From Myxacorys californica WJT36-NPBG1 (GTDB lineage: Bacteria; Cyanobacteriota; Cyanobacteriia; Leptolyngbyales; Leptolyngbyaceae), in NCBI GenBank assembly GCA_019359315.1, contig JAHHHO010000051.1, positions 1-36,701 of the forward strand: a stretch of 36,701 bases of DNA, written 5' to 3'. The notes beneath the pieces were generated by a model, which was not told where the DNA came from, made no database searches, and saw only the letters and a program-made list of their open reading frames with translations. Below, piece by piece: positions 8,088 to 17,053 of this stretch (the first letter of the stretch is position 1; each line of letters begins with the position of its first letter). Both the position numbers and the translations under genes were made by a program.

Positions 8088-8699
8088 TTACCAGAACATC
8101 GATTCTATAAGCTGTGTGCCGCCGACTTTGAGGGCGAGGAGGGAGTGCGCGATCGCAAACCCGATGATTGCCGGAACGGTCATAAAATGCACAATTCGCA
8201 AGGCTTCCCAGCCGCCGAACGCATCGACGATCCAGTAAAACTGTGCGGGTTTATACATGCCAATTCCGGTGAAGATCGCTAGGAGAAGGATGGGTACGAT
8301 CGCGGTGTAAACAATGCGATGCCACGCGTAGGCTTTGCGTTTTTCGTTGCGTCCCACTTGCAACGCTTTTACATCATTGCCCCCCACAAACCGATGCTTC
8401 CAACGCCGAGTCACTAGGATGTAAAGTCCATACCAAAGCAGGTTTAGCGCAAAGAGCGTCATCGCGGCAAAGTGCCAATCGCGTCCGCCTGCAAGCCAAC
8501 CTCCCAAGGTGAACAACGGAAAAATGTGCATTCCCTGTCGTCCACCAAAAACAGGATTAGCGTTGTAAATTTGCAACCCACTGGTCAGCATAATAAATAC
8601 GCTAACAACATTAATCCAGTGAAAGGTTTTAGCTAAGATCGCTTGCTTGGGTAATTTTGGCAACCGAACGGGTTGGCGTTCTACAGAATCGCTGGTCAT
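8088..8699 (-). CDS. Membrane cytochrome b (cytochrome b561/hydrogenase b-type family)
   Basis: The 203-residue protein has four to five predicted membrane helices: LAKTFHWINVVSVFIMLTSG, the HFAAMTLFALNLLWYGLYI region, AWHRIVYTAIVPILLLAIFT, and IVHFMTVPAIIGFAIAHSLL. Histidines suited to bis-His b-heme ligation lie in FHW, AWHR, VHF and AHS. The family carries quinol-derived electrons across the membrane to periplasmic partners. The gene is 73 bases after glcF and 77 bases before the MsrP-like gene, all on one strand. An electron path from quinol through this protein to the molybdoprotein is inferred. It does not look like the ferric-reductase-type partner MsrQ. Confidence 0.85.
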   Translation of the reverse strand: MTSDSVERQPVRLPKLPKQAILAKTFHWINVVSVFIMLTSGLQIYNANPVFGGRQGMHIFPLFTLGGWLAGGRDWHFAAMTLFALNLLWYGLYILVTRRWKHRFVGGNDVKALQVGRNEKRKAYAWHRIVYTAIVPILLLAIFTGIGMYKPAQFYWIVDAFGGWEALRIVHFMTVPAIIGFAIAHSLLALKVGGTQLIESMFW

Positions 8700-8772
8700 A
8701 GAATTAATCTCTCACCTAGTCATATTCGTTCTCTACCTGTTGTCGTAGATTTGTGCGATCGCGAGGCTGCTC

Positions 8773-10167
8773 TTAGCCTACGCCGCTTTTTTCATGCGTT
8801 TGCCCCAGCGGTAGCTTCACGCCTCGAATTGAATAATCTAGCAACTGCATCGGATGGAGTACCGGAACAGGTTTACTTTGTAACTTCAGATGTTTTGAAA
8901 TTTGTACATAGCAGCCAATATTGGCTGACGCAATCACGTCTGCTCCAGTATTCGTAAGATTGTCAACCTTTTGCCGTCCTAACTCTTCTGCCACCTCGGG
9001 TTGAAGAATGTTGTAGACCCCAGCGCTCCCGCAACAAATCGCCGCATCGATTGGCTCTCGCAGTTTCACTCCCGGAATTTGCCGCAGCAATTGGCGCGGC
9101 TGCACACTAATTTTCTGCCCGTGTAGCATGTGGCAGGCATCTTGATACACCACGGTTAGCAGCTCATCTCGAAGTGGCGATCGCTGCGCCGTTAGTCCAA
9201 CCTCAGCGAGAAATTCCTGCACATCTTTAACCTTGCTCACAAATTCCTTCGCTCGCGTGCAGTACTCGCGATCATCCTCCAAAATATGACCATACTCTTT
9301 CAACGTGTGCCCGCAACCTGAAGCATTGATTAGAACAGCATCTACATTCAGATCGGCAAAGCTATCTATCATTTGGCGGGCAAACATCCTTGCCTGTTCC
9401 GCTTGCCCTTGGTGATGAGACAGCGCCCCACAGCAGCCTTGTGTTTGTGGCACAACCACTTCACAGCCATTTGCCGTTAGCACTCTCACGGTTGCATCAT
9501 TCACCTCTGGATTGAACAACCGTTGTACACAACCGAGAATCATACCGACACGATAGCGTTGCTCTCCCTGAGCCGGAATCAACGCCGGGATTGTATCCTT
9601 AAACGCTTGCGGTGGAATTTCCGGTAGCATTCCTTCCATTGCGGCGAGTTGAGCAGAAATCCGTTTCAGAAATCCGAGCGATCGCACTACCTTTTGCAAT
9701 CCTGTTTTTTGGTATAGTCCCAACGGACGCAGCAGCGATCTCATTCGATTCGGGTAGGGGAAAACCGAGAAAATTAGCTGTCGTAATGCTTTTTCGCTTA
9801 GCGATCGCTCATAATTGCGCTCGATCTGCGGACGGGTGGCAGCGATTAATTGGTCATATTGCACACCAGATGGGCAAGTGGTAACACACGCCAAACAGCC
9901 TAAACAGGAATCAAAATGCGGCACGGTGGCGTTAGAAAGTGAGCTTTCTCCTTCGTTGATGCTATCCATCAAATAGATTCGTCCCCGTGGCGAATCCATT
10001 TCTTTGCCAATGACGCGATAGCTCGGACAGGTTGACAGACAAAATCCACAGTGAACGCAAGAATCGATCAGCGACGGATCGGGAGGATGGTGAGCATCAA
10101 AACCTGTCCCTTCAGCTAAGAGAGCTGTCAACGGTTTAGAGGTAGTCGAATCGTTGGAGGGTTGCAT
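8773..10167 (-). CDS. glcF: Glycolate dehydrogenase iron-sulfur subunit GlcF
   Basis: GlcF carries electrons from the flavin subunits of glycolate dehydrogenase, which oxidises photorespiratory glycolate to glyoxylate. The 464-residue protein has two N-terminal 4Fe-4S motifs (CVHCGFCLSTCPS and CLGCLACVTTCPS). It also has two CCG-domain repeats, GCCGALSHHQG in the middle and ICCGSAGVYN near the C-terminus, each with its upstream Cys partner (GCVQRL and DACHMLHG). Length and layout match GlcF. It follows glcE by 8 bases, so translation is probably coupled. The catalytic FAD subunit GlcD is not in this window, in line with scattered glc genes in cyanobacteria. Confidence 0.93.
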   Translation of the reverse strand: MQPSNDSTTSKPLTALLAEGTGFDAHHPPDPSLIDSCVHCGFCLSTCPSYRVIGKEMDSPRGRIYLMDSINEGESSLSNATVPHFDSCLGCLACVTTCPSGVQYDQLIAATRPQIERNYERSLSEKALRQLIFSVFPYPNRMRSLLRPLGLYQKTGLQKVVRSLGFLKRISAQLAAMEGMLPEIPPQAFKDTIPALIPAQGEQRYRVGMILGCVQRLFNPEVNDATVRVLTANGCEVVVPQTQGCCGALSHHQGQAEQARMFARQMIDSFADLNVDAVLINASGCGHTLKEYGHILEDDREYCTRAKEFVSKVKDVQEFLAEVGLTAQRSPLRDELLTVVYQDACHMLHGQKISVQPRQLLRQIPGVKLREPIDAAICCGSAGVYNILQPEVAEELGRQKVDNLTNTGADVIASANIGCYVQISKHLKLQSKPVPVLHPMQLLDYSIRGVKLPLGQTHEKSGVG

Positions 10168-10175
10168 CTTAAATC

Positions 10176-11480
10176 TTAAATATTGCCTACAAAACGGTGA
10201 GGACTTAATCGGTGTTCTGAATCAAATTGATTTTTAACTTGCGTCATCAACTCTAGAGCATTGCCAGTGTAACCCCAGATATCGATGCTTTGTTTAAGCT
10301 GTGTTGGCGCTTGCAAAACGGACAGATACCCGCCCAACGCTTGGAGCCGCGATCGCGCCTCTTGAATTTGAACAGAGCGCACTCCTTCTACCACAAACTG
10401 GCCCAAACCACTTCCAGCATGAATCACGGCAATTGCAGTTGGCATTAAACGTTCTATCTCACAAAGCGCTTCCACAGCGTTAGAAGGCTTTACTCCAATT
10501 TTGCATAGAATTGCATGGCTCTGTGATGCGTCACTCATTAAACCTCTCGATGTCTGCCACAGATCCGCTTCTGCATCGTTAACATAACTTTCTACAGATA
10601 AGTCTAACGCAGATGCTATTTCACCTAGCCGCATCACCTGCAATTTCACACTTTCAGAGACGCTCTGAAACTGAACCACTAAACGAAGTCCTTGCTCTAA
10701 CCTCAAATCTAAGACAGATGGACTCAGAGCAGAACCAAGTAAGGCTTGCAAGGCTTGCGCAATTCCGTCTGGGCGGTGCTTTGTGCCAGTTGTGTCTCCA
10801 GTCAAAACGACCGTTTGAGAGGCAGGCGGAATCGGGTAGACCCGAAATGTTACTTGCGTAATGATGCCTAACGTTCCGTAAGAACCCGTTAGCAATTTCA
10901 TCAGGTCATAGCCTGCCACGTTTTTAACAACCCGTCCACCGGCTTTCACGATCTGCCCATCATGGCGGACAAAGGTAACGCCCAACAGCATGTCTCGCAC
11001 ACTGTGGTAGCGATGACGCAGCGATCCGGCATCCCCAGTGGCAACAATGCCGCCTAATGTAGCGCGTTCCGAAGAAACGGTGGGATCGATCGCGAGAAAC
11101 TGTCCGGCTTTACCAAGGATTTGCTGCAATTCGGCAAAGGTCAGCCCTGCCTCTGCGGTAACGGTGAGATCTCCGATCGCATGCTCGATCAGCCGATTGA
11201 GCCGCTCGGTGCTGATCACCAACGTTATGCCTGACACTAATCCGCCCCAATGCAGCTTACTGCCACTGCCCATCGGCAGCACGCGCCACTGATGCTGGTG
11301 GGCAAACTCCATTACCGAGGCTAATTCTGCTTCGGTGTTCGGAGAAACTACATAGTCTGGCGCTGCCCCCGGACGGAGCGATCGTAGAATTGCCTGCTGT
11401 CGAGACGCCTCTACGTCATTCCACGCTAGCAATGCTGCGGGACTGACCAACTGTTCTAACCGTTGAGCAACTGCTTCCAT
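10176..11480 (-). CDS. glcE: Glycolate dehydrogenase FAD-binding subunit GlcE
   Basis: This is the second flavin subunit of glycolate dehydrogenase. The FAD-binding PCMH domain is clear: VLPMGSGSKLHWGG, VTAEAGLTFAELQ, FLAIDPTVSSERATLGGIVATGDAGSLR with the phosphate-binding glycines, and GGRVVKNVAGYDLMKLLTGSYGTLG. The region after about residue 230 is the shorter FAD-oxidase C-terminal part. The frame is open upstream to 11660, but the extra 60 residues are Cys- and Ser-rich and unlike the family. I take the ATG at 11480 (MEAVAQRLEQ), giving 434 residues. No strong ribosome-binding site precedes either start. It heads a same-strand series with glcF, cytochrome b and the MsrP-like gene, and is divergent from the sensor kinase. 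Confidence 0.92.
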   Translation of the reverse strand: MEAVAQRLEQLVSPAALLAWNDVEASRQQAILRSLRPGAAPDYVVSPNTEAELASVMEFAHQHQWRVLPMGSGSKLHWGGLVSGITLVISTERLNRLIEHAIGDLTVTAEAGLTFAELQQILGKAGQFLAIDPTVSSERATLGGIVATGDAGSLRHRYHSVRDMLLGVTFVRHDGQIVKAGGRVVKNVAGYDLMKLLTGSYGTLGIITQVTFRVYPIPPASQTVVLTGDTTGTKHRPDGIAQALQALLGSALSPSVLDLRLEQGLRLVVQFQSVSESVKLQVMRLGEIASALDLSVESYVNDAEADLWQTSRGLMSDASQSHAILCKIGVKPSNAVEALCEIERLMPTAIAVIHAGSGLGQFVVEGVRSVQIQEARSRLQALGGYLSVLQAPTQLKQSIDIWGYTGNALELMTQVKNQFDSEHRLSPHRFVGNI

Positions 11481-11682
11481 TCGTAAAATTACGCAAATTA
11501 TCAAACCTTGAGCCTTACACAAAGCTAACTCTACGATAGTTTTACCTAGAGAAATTTGGGAATTTCTATGGCACGATCGCAGGGTTATTTTCATTATCGG
11601 GGAAGACCTCGACATTTCCTCAATCCCATTCAAACTGCAAGCTGCCCGCGATTCGCGCAAGGGTAATTCCTAAGGAACCGCA

Positions 11683-14600
11683 ATGCAACCAATGGACTCA
11701 TCTACCACTCAACAGGCTCGGAAGAACTCGCAAAACCAACTGCCCTCTGAGGCAATTAGCCCTCATGATCCGCCTTCTCAAACCAAGATTGATCTTGAAG
11801 CCGAGATTGACCTTGAAGCCACGATTAGCGCAGAATGCAACTCTCTGATGCTGCAGGCTCAGTTGCAGCAAGAACGGCTGGCTCAGTTGCCTGCTAATGG
11901 TGAACCCAAACCGCTTCCCTTTCTGGCTTGTGCAAGAGCAGAAGCGGCGCTGCAAGAAAGCGAAGCTCGCTACCGTCGCTTAATGGAAACGGCAACAGAA
12001 GGAATCTGGGTGCTAGATGCAATGGGAAACACCCAGTTTGCCAATGATCGATTGGCCCAAATGTTGGGTCAATCGGTTGAAGCGTTGATTGGGCAACCGT
12101 TTCTAGATTTTGTGGATGTGAGGAGCAAAGCACTCGCCCAAAAAAGTCTCGATCGCGTCCGCTATGGCATTCAAGAACAGCAGGATTTGAGGCTTCTCCA
12201 CCCGTCTAGACAAGACTTGTGGGCGATCATGTCTGCCAGCCCAATTTTGGATACCCGAGGACAGTACACGGGCATCTTGGTCATGACGACCGATATCACC
12301 GAGCGCAAACACACTCAAACCACGCTAGAGTACTCGCTTTGTCTGCTACAGACGACCCTCGAATCTACAGCAGATGGCATTCTCAGTCTCGATGTATTCA
12401 ACAATATTTTGAATCTCAATCGCCGGTTTATTCAACAATGGCAGTTGCCAGAAACGGCGCTTTCTTTTAAAAATTATCAGCAGATTCTAGACTATACGAT
12501 CGCGCAACTAAGACAGCCCGATCGGTTTCTAAAACAGCTTCAAACCGAGTCCGAACGTCCCGATTTAGAAAGCTACATTATTCTCGAATTGAAGGACGAT
12601 CGCGTCATTGAGCGTTACTCTAAACCTCTAATGCTGGGAGATAGCGTGATTGGCAGAGTGATTAGCTGCCGGGATGTGACCGAGCAAAAACGAGCAGAAG
12701 CGGCGCTGGCAGAGAGTGAAGCGCTGCTAAGAACGGTTGTCACCAATACACCCACCATTTTGTATGCGCTCAATCGAGACGGCACATTCACTTTGGTTGA
12801 GGGGAAAGGACTAGAAGCGATTGGATTACAGCCACGTCAGGCGGTTGGGCAGACTGCCTTTGAGCTTTATTGCGACTACCCAGAAGTTTTGGCTGACCTC
12901 CAACAAGTCCTAGATACCGAAGAAGCGTTTAATTCCACATTAGAAGTAAAGGGCATGTTCTTCGACAATCGCCTGACGCCTCTTTACAACGAGCAGGGCG
13001 AACTTTTGGAATTAGTAGGTGTGGCCACGGATATCACGGCTCAGCTTCAGGCAGAAGAAGCTTTACGCCGCGCTAAAGCCGAATTAGAATGCCGTGTCGA
13101 AGAACGCACTTCAGAATTGCAGGCAATCAACCAGCAACTCCAGCAGGAAATTACTCAGCGCAAGCAAATCGAGCAAAGCTTACGAGAAAGCCAAGTTTGC
13201 CTACGATTGATGAACAGCATTTCCACGGGAGCCACTGCTGGGCTCTCGGTAATGCAATTGATCGAAGCAACGGTGGAAGAAATCGCGCTCCACTTCAACG
13301 ATGTGCGGGTGCTGTATAGCGTCATTGAGCGCGATCGCGTCGAGGTGCTTCACTCGGCTCAACCTGAGACGATGCCCTCGCTCAAGGGCCAAATCGACGA
13401 ATATTTGGGGGTATCTGACTATCTCAAGCTGTTGGAACATCGGCAGTCAATTAGTATTGAAGATGTGCAAGAAGAGCCACTGTTGCAGGCGATCTGCGAT
13501 CGCATGGTCGCCCGAAAGACGCGGTCTCTGCTGACCGTTCCGCTCCAGCATTCAGGAACTCAAACCGGGCTACTCAGCTTGAGTGCGCCTCAGCCTCGGC
13601 AGTGGAGTACTCATGAAATTGCAACCTTGACTGAACTGGCAGATTATTTGTCGATCGTTTTACAAGAGGCGCAGGCACAGCAAGAGCGCCAACGGGCGGA
13701 AGATCGTTTGCGGCTGTTTGAGTCGGTCGTGGTCAACGGCAGCGATGCGGTGGTGATCACTGAGGCGGACTTGGACAATCCGATCATCACGTATGTGAAT
13801 GCCGCGTTCACCCATATCACAGGGTTTGAGTCGGAAGAAATCCTCGGTCAAACCCCACGAATTTTACAAGGACCCAAAACCAACCGCGCCCAGTTAGCGC
13901 GGATTCGGACGCTCTTATCGCAACGAAAATCAGTGCAAGTCGAACTGATTAACTATCGCAAAGATGGAACAGAGTTTTGGGTAGATTTGACGATCGTGCC
14001 GATTATCAATTCCGACGACAACGTAACTCACTTTGTCGCCTTGCAGCGCGATATTAACGATCGCAAGTGGTCAGAGCGAACGCTCATGGCCGCCCAGGCA
14101 CGCCTGAAATATCTGCTGTCATCTAATCCATCGGTGATCTACACCTGTCAGCCCACGCCCAATCGGGCTTGTACGTTTGTGAGTGAAAATGTTACTCAAC
14201 AGCTTGGATACGAGATTTGGCAATATCTCAAAGATTCACATTTCTGGGTCGATCATATTCATCCCGATGATCTGCCCCAGGTCGTCAACACGCTGCCTCG
14301 GCTCCTAGAGACGGGTGAATTAACCTGTGAATATCGCTTTCTGCATCAAGACGGCTCCTACCGCTGGTTGCGCGACGGGATGAAACTGTTTCGCGATCGC
14401 AATCACAATCCAGTGGAGATCATTGGCTCGGTCGTAGACATCAGCGATCGCAAGTGGGCAGAAGATCAAATTCGCGCCTCACTGGATGAAAAAGAAGTGA
14501 TGCTGAAGGAAATTCATCATCGCGTTAAAAACAATTTGCAGGTGATCTCAAGTCTGCTAAAACTGCAAGCGGGTTACATCAACGATGAGCAAACGCTAGA

Positions 14601-15105
14601 GGTATTTAAAGTCAGCCAAAATCGAGTGCGAGCGATGGCGCTGATTCATGAAAAATTATACCAATCTGAAGATTTAGCCAAGACCGACTTTGCCGAGTAT
14701 ATTCGTAATTTAGTCACTGACTTGCTCCGGTCTTACTCCATGAGTTCGCGAGTGGTTGAACTCGATCTTCAAATAGACGAAGTCCGTCTTAGCATTGATA
14801 CTGCTATTCCCTGCGGGCTGATCATCAATGAGTTGGTTTCCAATTCGTTGAAGTATGCTTTCTCAGAATCACAGCCTGGTAGAATCGGCATCCGCTTGCG
14901 CGCCGAGCCTGAAAATCAGTACATTTTAGTTGTTGAAGATACTGGAGTTGGCTTTCCCGACTATGTAGATTTTCGCAAAACAAAATCTCTTGGTTTGCAG
15001 TTAGTTTGCAACTTAACCAAGCAGATACAAGGTGTTATCTACCTTGATCAGAGCCAAGGAACCCGCTTTACGATCGCGTTTGCGGAGTCGAAATCTAAAG
15101 GGTGA
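11683..15105 (+). CDS. Multi-PAS/GAF sensor histidine kinase (HisKA_2 class)
   Basis: The 1140-residue protein is apparently cytosolic, as no membrane segment is seen. Domains in order: a Glu/Gln-rich start; PAS (about 85-210); PAS (about 215-340); PAS (about 345-460); coiled coil (about 465-515); GAF (about 520-675); a LOV-like PAS (about 690-800); a PAS_3-type PAS (about 810-930, with HPDD and YRWLRDG); and a HisKA_2 dimerisation domain with the phospho-acceptor in EIHHRVKNNLQVISSLL. The ATPase has N-box NELVSNSLKYAF, DTGVGFP and SLGLQLV. In the LOV-like PAS the flavin-binding Cys position is Pro (GQTPRILQ), so no blue-light adduct is expected. AAGGA 6 bases before the ATG supports the start. 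It overlaps the next gene and heads a three-gene signalling operon. Confidence 0.93.
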   Translation: MQPMDSSTTQQARKNSQNQLPSEAISPHDPPSQTKIDLEAEIDLEATISAECNSLMLQAQLQQERLAQLPANGEPKPLPFLACARAEAALQESEARYRRLMETATEGIWVLDAMGNTQFANDRLAQMLGQSVEALIGQPFLDFVDVRSKALAQKSLDRVRYGIQEQQDLRLLHPSRQDLWAIMSASPILDTRGQYTGILVMTTDITERKHTQTTLEYSLCLLQTTLESTADGILSLDVFNNILNLNRRFIQQWQLPETALSFKNYQQILDYTIAQLRQPDRFLKQLQTESERPDLESYIILELKDDRVIERYSKPLMLGDSVIGRVISCRDVTEQKRAEAALAESEALLRTVVTNTPTILYALNRDGTFTLVEGKGLEAIGLQPRQAVGQTAFELYCDYPEVLADLQQVLDTEEAFNSTLEVKGMFFDNRLTPLYNEQGELLELVGVATDITAQLQAEEALRRAKAELECRVEERTSELQAINQQLQQEITQRKQIEQSLRESQVCLRLMNSISTGATAGLSVMQLIEATVEEIALHFNDVRVLYSVIERDRVEVLHSAQPETMPSLKGQIDEYLGVSDYLKLLEHRQSISIEDVQEEPLLQAICDRMVARKTRSLLTVPLQHSGTQTGLLSLSAPQPRQWSTHEIATLTELADYLSIVLQEAQAQQERQRAEDRLRLFESVVVNGSDAVVITEADLDNPIITYVNAAFTHITGFESEEILGQTPRILQGPKTNRAQLARIRTLLSQRKSVQVELINYRKDGTEFWVDLTIVPIINSDDNVTHFVALQRDINDRKWSERTLMAAQARLKYLLSSNPSVIYTCQPTPNRACTFVSENVTQQLGYEIWQYLKDSHFWVDHIHPDDLPQVVNTLPRLLETGELTCEYRFLHQDGSYRWLRDGMKLFRDRNHNPVEIIGSVVDISDRKWAEDQIRASLDEKEVMLKEIHHRVKNNLQVISSLLKLQAGYINDEQTLEVFKVSQNRVRAMALIHEKLYQSEDLAKTDFAEYIRNLVTDLLRSYSMSSRVVELDLQIDEVRLSIDTAIPCGLIINELVSNSLKYAFSESQPGRIGIRLRAEPENQYILVVEDTGVGFPDYVDFRKTKSLGLQLVCNLTKQIQGVIYLDQSQGTRFTIAFAESKSKG

Positions 15106-15107
15106 TC

Positions 15108-16244
15108 ATGCCACTTTCAACTGTTCTCATCGTCGAAGACGAAAGTATTATTGCGCTAGATATTCAAATCAGCTTACAAACCGCAGGCTACGAAGTTGCT
15201 GCGATCGCAACATCTGCCACCGAAGCGCTAGAGGCGGTAGCAACGCTGAACCCAGACATCGTGCTGATGGATATTCGGATTCGCGGCGATCGCGATGGGG
15301 TCGAGACCGCCGAACAAATTCGCGCCGAATTTCAGGTTCCTGTCGTGTATCTCACCGCCCACGCCGACGAGAACACGCTTCGCCGCGCCAAAATATCAGA
15401 GCCATTTGGCTACATTCTCAAACCGTTTGAAGATCGAGAACTGATTACAACCATCGAAATTGCGCTATCTCGTCATCAAGCAGAAGCCGCGATTCAGGCG
15501 GCGCTGAAGCGAGAAAAAGAACTGAATGAATTGAAATCCCGGTTTGTCTCGGTCGTCTCCCATGAGTTTCGCAATCCGCTCAACGCCATTCTGTTTTCCA
15601 CCGAATTGATTCAGCGTTACAGCGCTCAACTGACGCCTGAAAAACGAGATGTTTATCTAGAGCGAATTCAACTTTCGGTCAAGCGGATGAACCAACTTCT
15701 CACCGATGTTCTAACGCTGGCAGAGACCGAAGCGGGCAAGTTGAGCTATTCCCCTCACGAACTCGATGTCCTCCAATTCTGCCAAGACATCGTAGATGAG
15801 ATTCAGCCTGCTGAACAGGTTTGCCCAATTCAATTGAGTCACCTCGATGATTTGCCATCTCAACCGCCTTTAGGCTTGCCCTGTCTAGACGAGCGTCTCT
15901 TGCGCCACATTTTGGTCAATTTGCTGTCAAATGCGATTAAATACTCGATACCAGGCGAGCCGATCGACTTTACGCTCAGCCGCGATTCTAAATCGGTCAC
16001 GTTTCGCATTCAGGATCAGGGCATTGGTATTCCTCAGGCTGACCATGCCAATCTTTTTCAGTCCTTCTACCGAGCGAGCAATGCCAAGACCATTCCAGGC
16101 ACAGGCTTGGGGCTATCAATTGTAAAACAGTGCGTTGATCTACACTTGGGCACAATTTCTGTTGAAAGCGCCGAAGGTCAGGGAACACTATTCACTGTAA
16201 CGCTACCGTTAGACACAGCGCATGAAAACAATCCTCGTCATTGA
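15108..16244 (+). CDS. Receiver-histidine kinase hybrid
   Basis: An N-terminal receiver domain (about 3-120) has the acidic pair in VEDES, the phospho-acceptor Asp in IVLMDIRI, the Thr in YLTAH and the Lys in ILKPFE. A HisKA domain follows (VVSHEFRNPLNAILFS) and then an HATPase_c domain with N-box LLSNAIKYS, DQGIGIP and GTGLGLSIV. No membrane segments are present. The arrangement suggests a kinase gated by phosphorylation of its own receiver, probably by the upstream sensor kinase. A GTG at 15102 overlaps the upstream stop, but the ATG at 15108 has AAAGGG at better spacing, so I use it (378 residues). It overlaps the next gene by 23 bases. Confidence 0.92.
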   Translation: MPLSTVLIVEDESIIALDIQISLQTAGYEVAAIATSATEALEAVATLNPDIVLMDIRIRGDRDGVETAEQIRAEFQVPVVYLTAHADENTLRRAKISEPFGYILKPFEDRELITTIEIALSRHQAEAAIQAALKREKELNELKSRFVSVVSHEFRNPLNAILFSTELIQRYSAQLTPEKRDVYLERIQLSVKRMNQLLTDVLTLAETEAGKLSYSPHELDVLQFCQDIVDEIQPAEQVCPIQLSHLDDLPSQPPLGLPCLDERLLRHILVNLLSNAIKYSIPGEPIDFTLSRDSKSVTFRIQDQGIGIPQADHANLFQSFYRASNAKTIPGTGLGLSIVKQCVDLHLGTISVESAEGQGTLFTVTLPLDTAHENNPRH

Positions 16245-16929
16245 AGATGAGCAAGCTGTCCGGGAGTCAATTCTCGATCTGCTAGAGGCAGAAGGCTTTC
16301 ATAGCATTGGAGGTGAGAACGGCACTGTTGGAGTCAACCTCGCGCATGAGTACCATCCTGATTTGATTCTGTGTGATATTCAGATGCCTGAGCTAGATGG
16401 CTATGGTGTGCTTACCAATCTTCGGCAATCGTCTGATACCGCCAGCATTCCCTTTATTTTTCTCAGTGCTAGAACCACGAAGGTTGACATTCGCCAAGGC
16501 ATGGAGTTGGGGGCAGATGACTATCTAACGAAACCTTGTACAGCCGTTGAACTGTTGGGAGCAATTTCTGGACGCCTCGCGAAGCACCAAGCTTTGCTTC
16601 AACGCTACAGCCAATTGGGTAGACCTGCTGTTGCAAACCAGCGCGATCGCTCAGAATTGAGTCAAGCACCGGAAGCGATCCAAACGTCTGGCACGCGCGA
16701 TGGGTTGCTCAACCATTTTTATCAAGAGTTACGCAATCCGCTCTCTAGCATTAACATGGCGCTGCATCTACTGAAATCGGCGGCGAATGAGAACTCTATG
16801 CTTTCAACGGTTCAGCAGGAGTATGGTCGCGAATTAGCGATTTTACAAGAGGTCTATAAGCTGCAAGACGTTCTGATTCCTGAGAGTGCCGCGTTGCTTC
16901 GGGGCTGTTGTCTGATTGACGCTGACTAG
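16222..16929 (+). CDS. Response regulator with a degenerate HisKA-like C-terminus
   Basis: Residues 1-120 form a complete receiver domain: IEDEQ, phospho-acceptor Asp in LILCDIQMPELDG, Ser in FLSAR, Lys in LTKPCT. The remaining 115 residues hold no DNA-binding domain. HFYQELRNPLSSINMALHLL aligns with a HisKA box (SHELRNPL type), but Gln replaces the phospho-accepting His, and no ATPase domain follows. The tail ends GCCLIDAD. This could be a receiver using an inactive dimerisation helix to bind a kinase, or a decayed hybrid kinase. The gene overlaps its upstream neighbour by 23 bases and so belongs to the same operon. Confidence 0.9.
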   Translation: MKTILVIEDEQAVRESILDLLEAEGFHSIGGENGTVGVNLAHEYHPDLILCDIQMPELDGYGVLTNLRQSSDTASIPFIFLSARTTKVDIRQGMELGADDYLTKPCTAVELLGAISGRLAKHQALLQRYSQLGRPAVANQRDRSELSQAPEAIQTSGTRDGLLNHFYQELRNPLSSINMALHLLKSAANENSMLSTVQQEYGRELAILQEVYKLQDVLIPESAALLRGCCLIDAD

Positions 16930-16979
16930 CGTTCACTCAAATTACTGTGTCCTATTCTTGATTGACAACGGATTCGATA

Positions 16980-17031
16980 GCGTACATAGCAGATGAACGA
17001 TTCACATTATCCCTTCATCCGCTATGTATGC
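16980..17031. repeat. Long inverted repeat between convergent genes
   Basis: The arms 16980-16996 and 17015-17031 (17 bases, around TACATAGC and GCTATGTA) pair with one wobble and one mismatch around an 18-base loop. It lies between the response regulator stop and the ABC permease stop. There is no clear T-run on either side, so a bidirectional terminator or 3'-end stabiliser is a guess. The short spacer otherwise shows nothing. Confidence 0.6.
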
Positions 17032-17053
17032 AAGAATTATATGTAAGCAGGGA

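Noticed and set aside
11481-11660. N-terminal extension of GlcE
   Set aside because: The frame is open, but the 60 residues do not resemble the family, and the ATG at 11480 gives a normal GlcE start.
15032-15430. Plus-strand 132-codon frame across the kinase/hybrid junction
   Set aside because: It is Arg- and Ser-rich and overlaps two well-supported domains in other frames.
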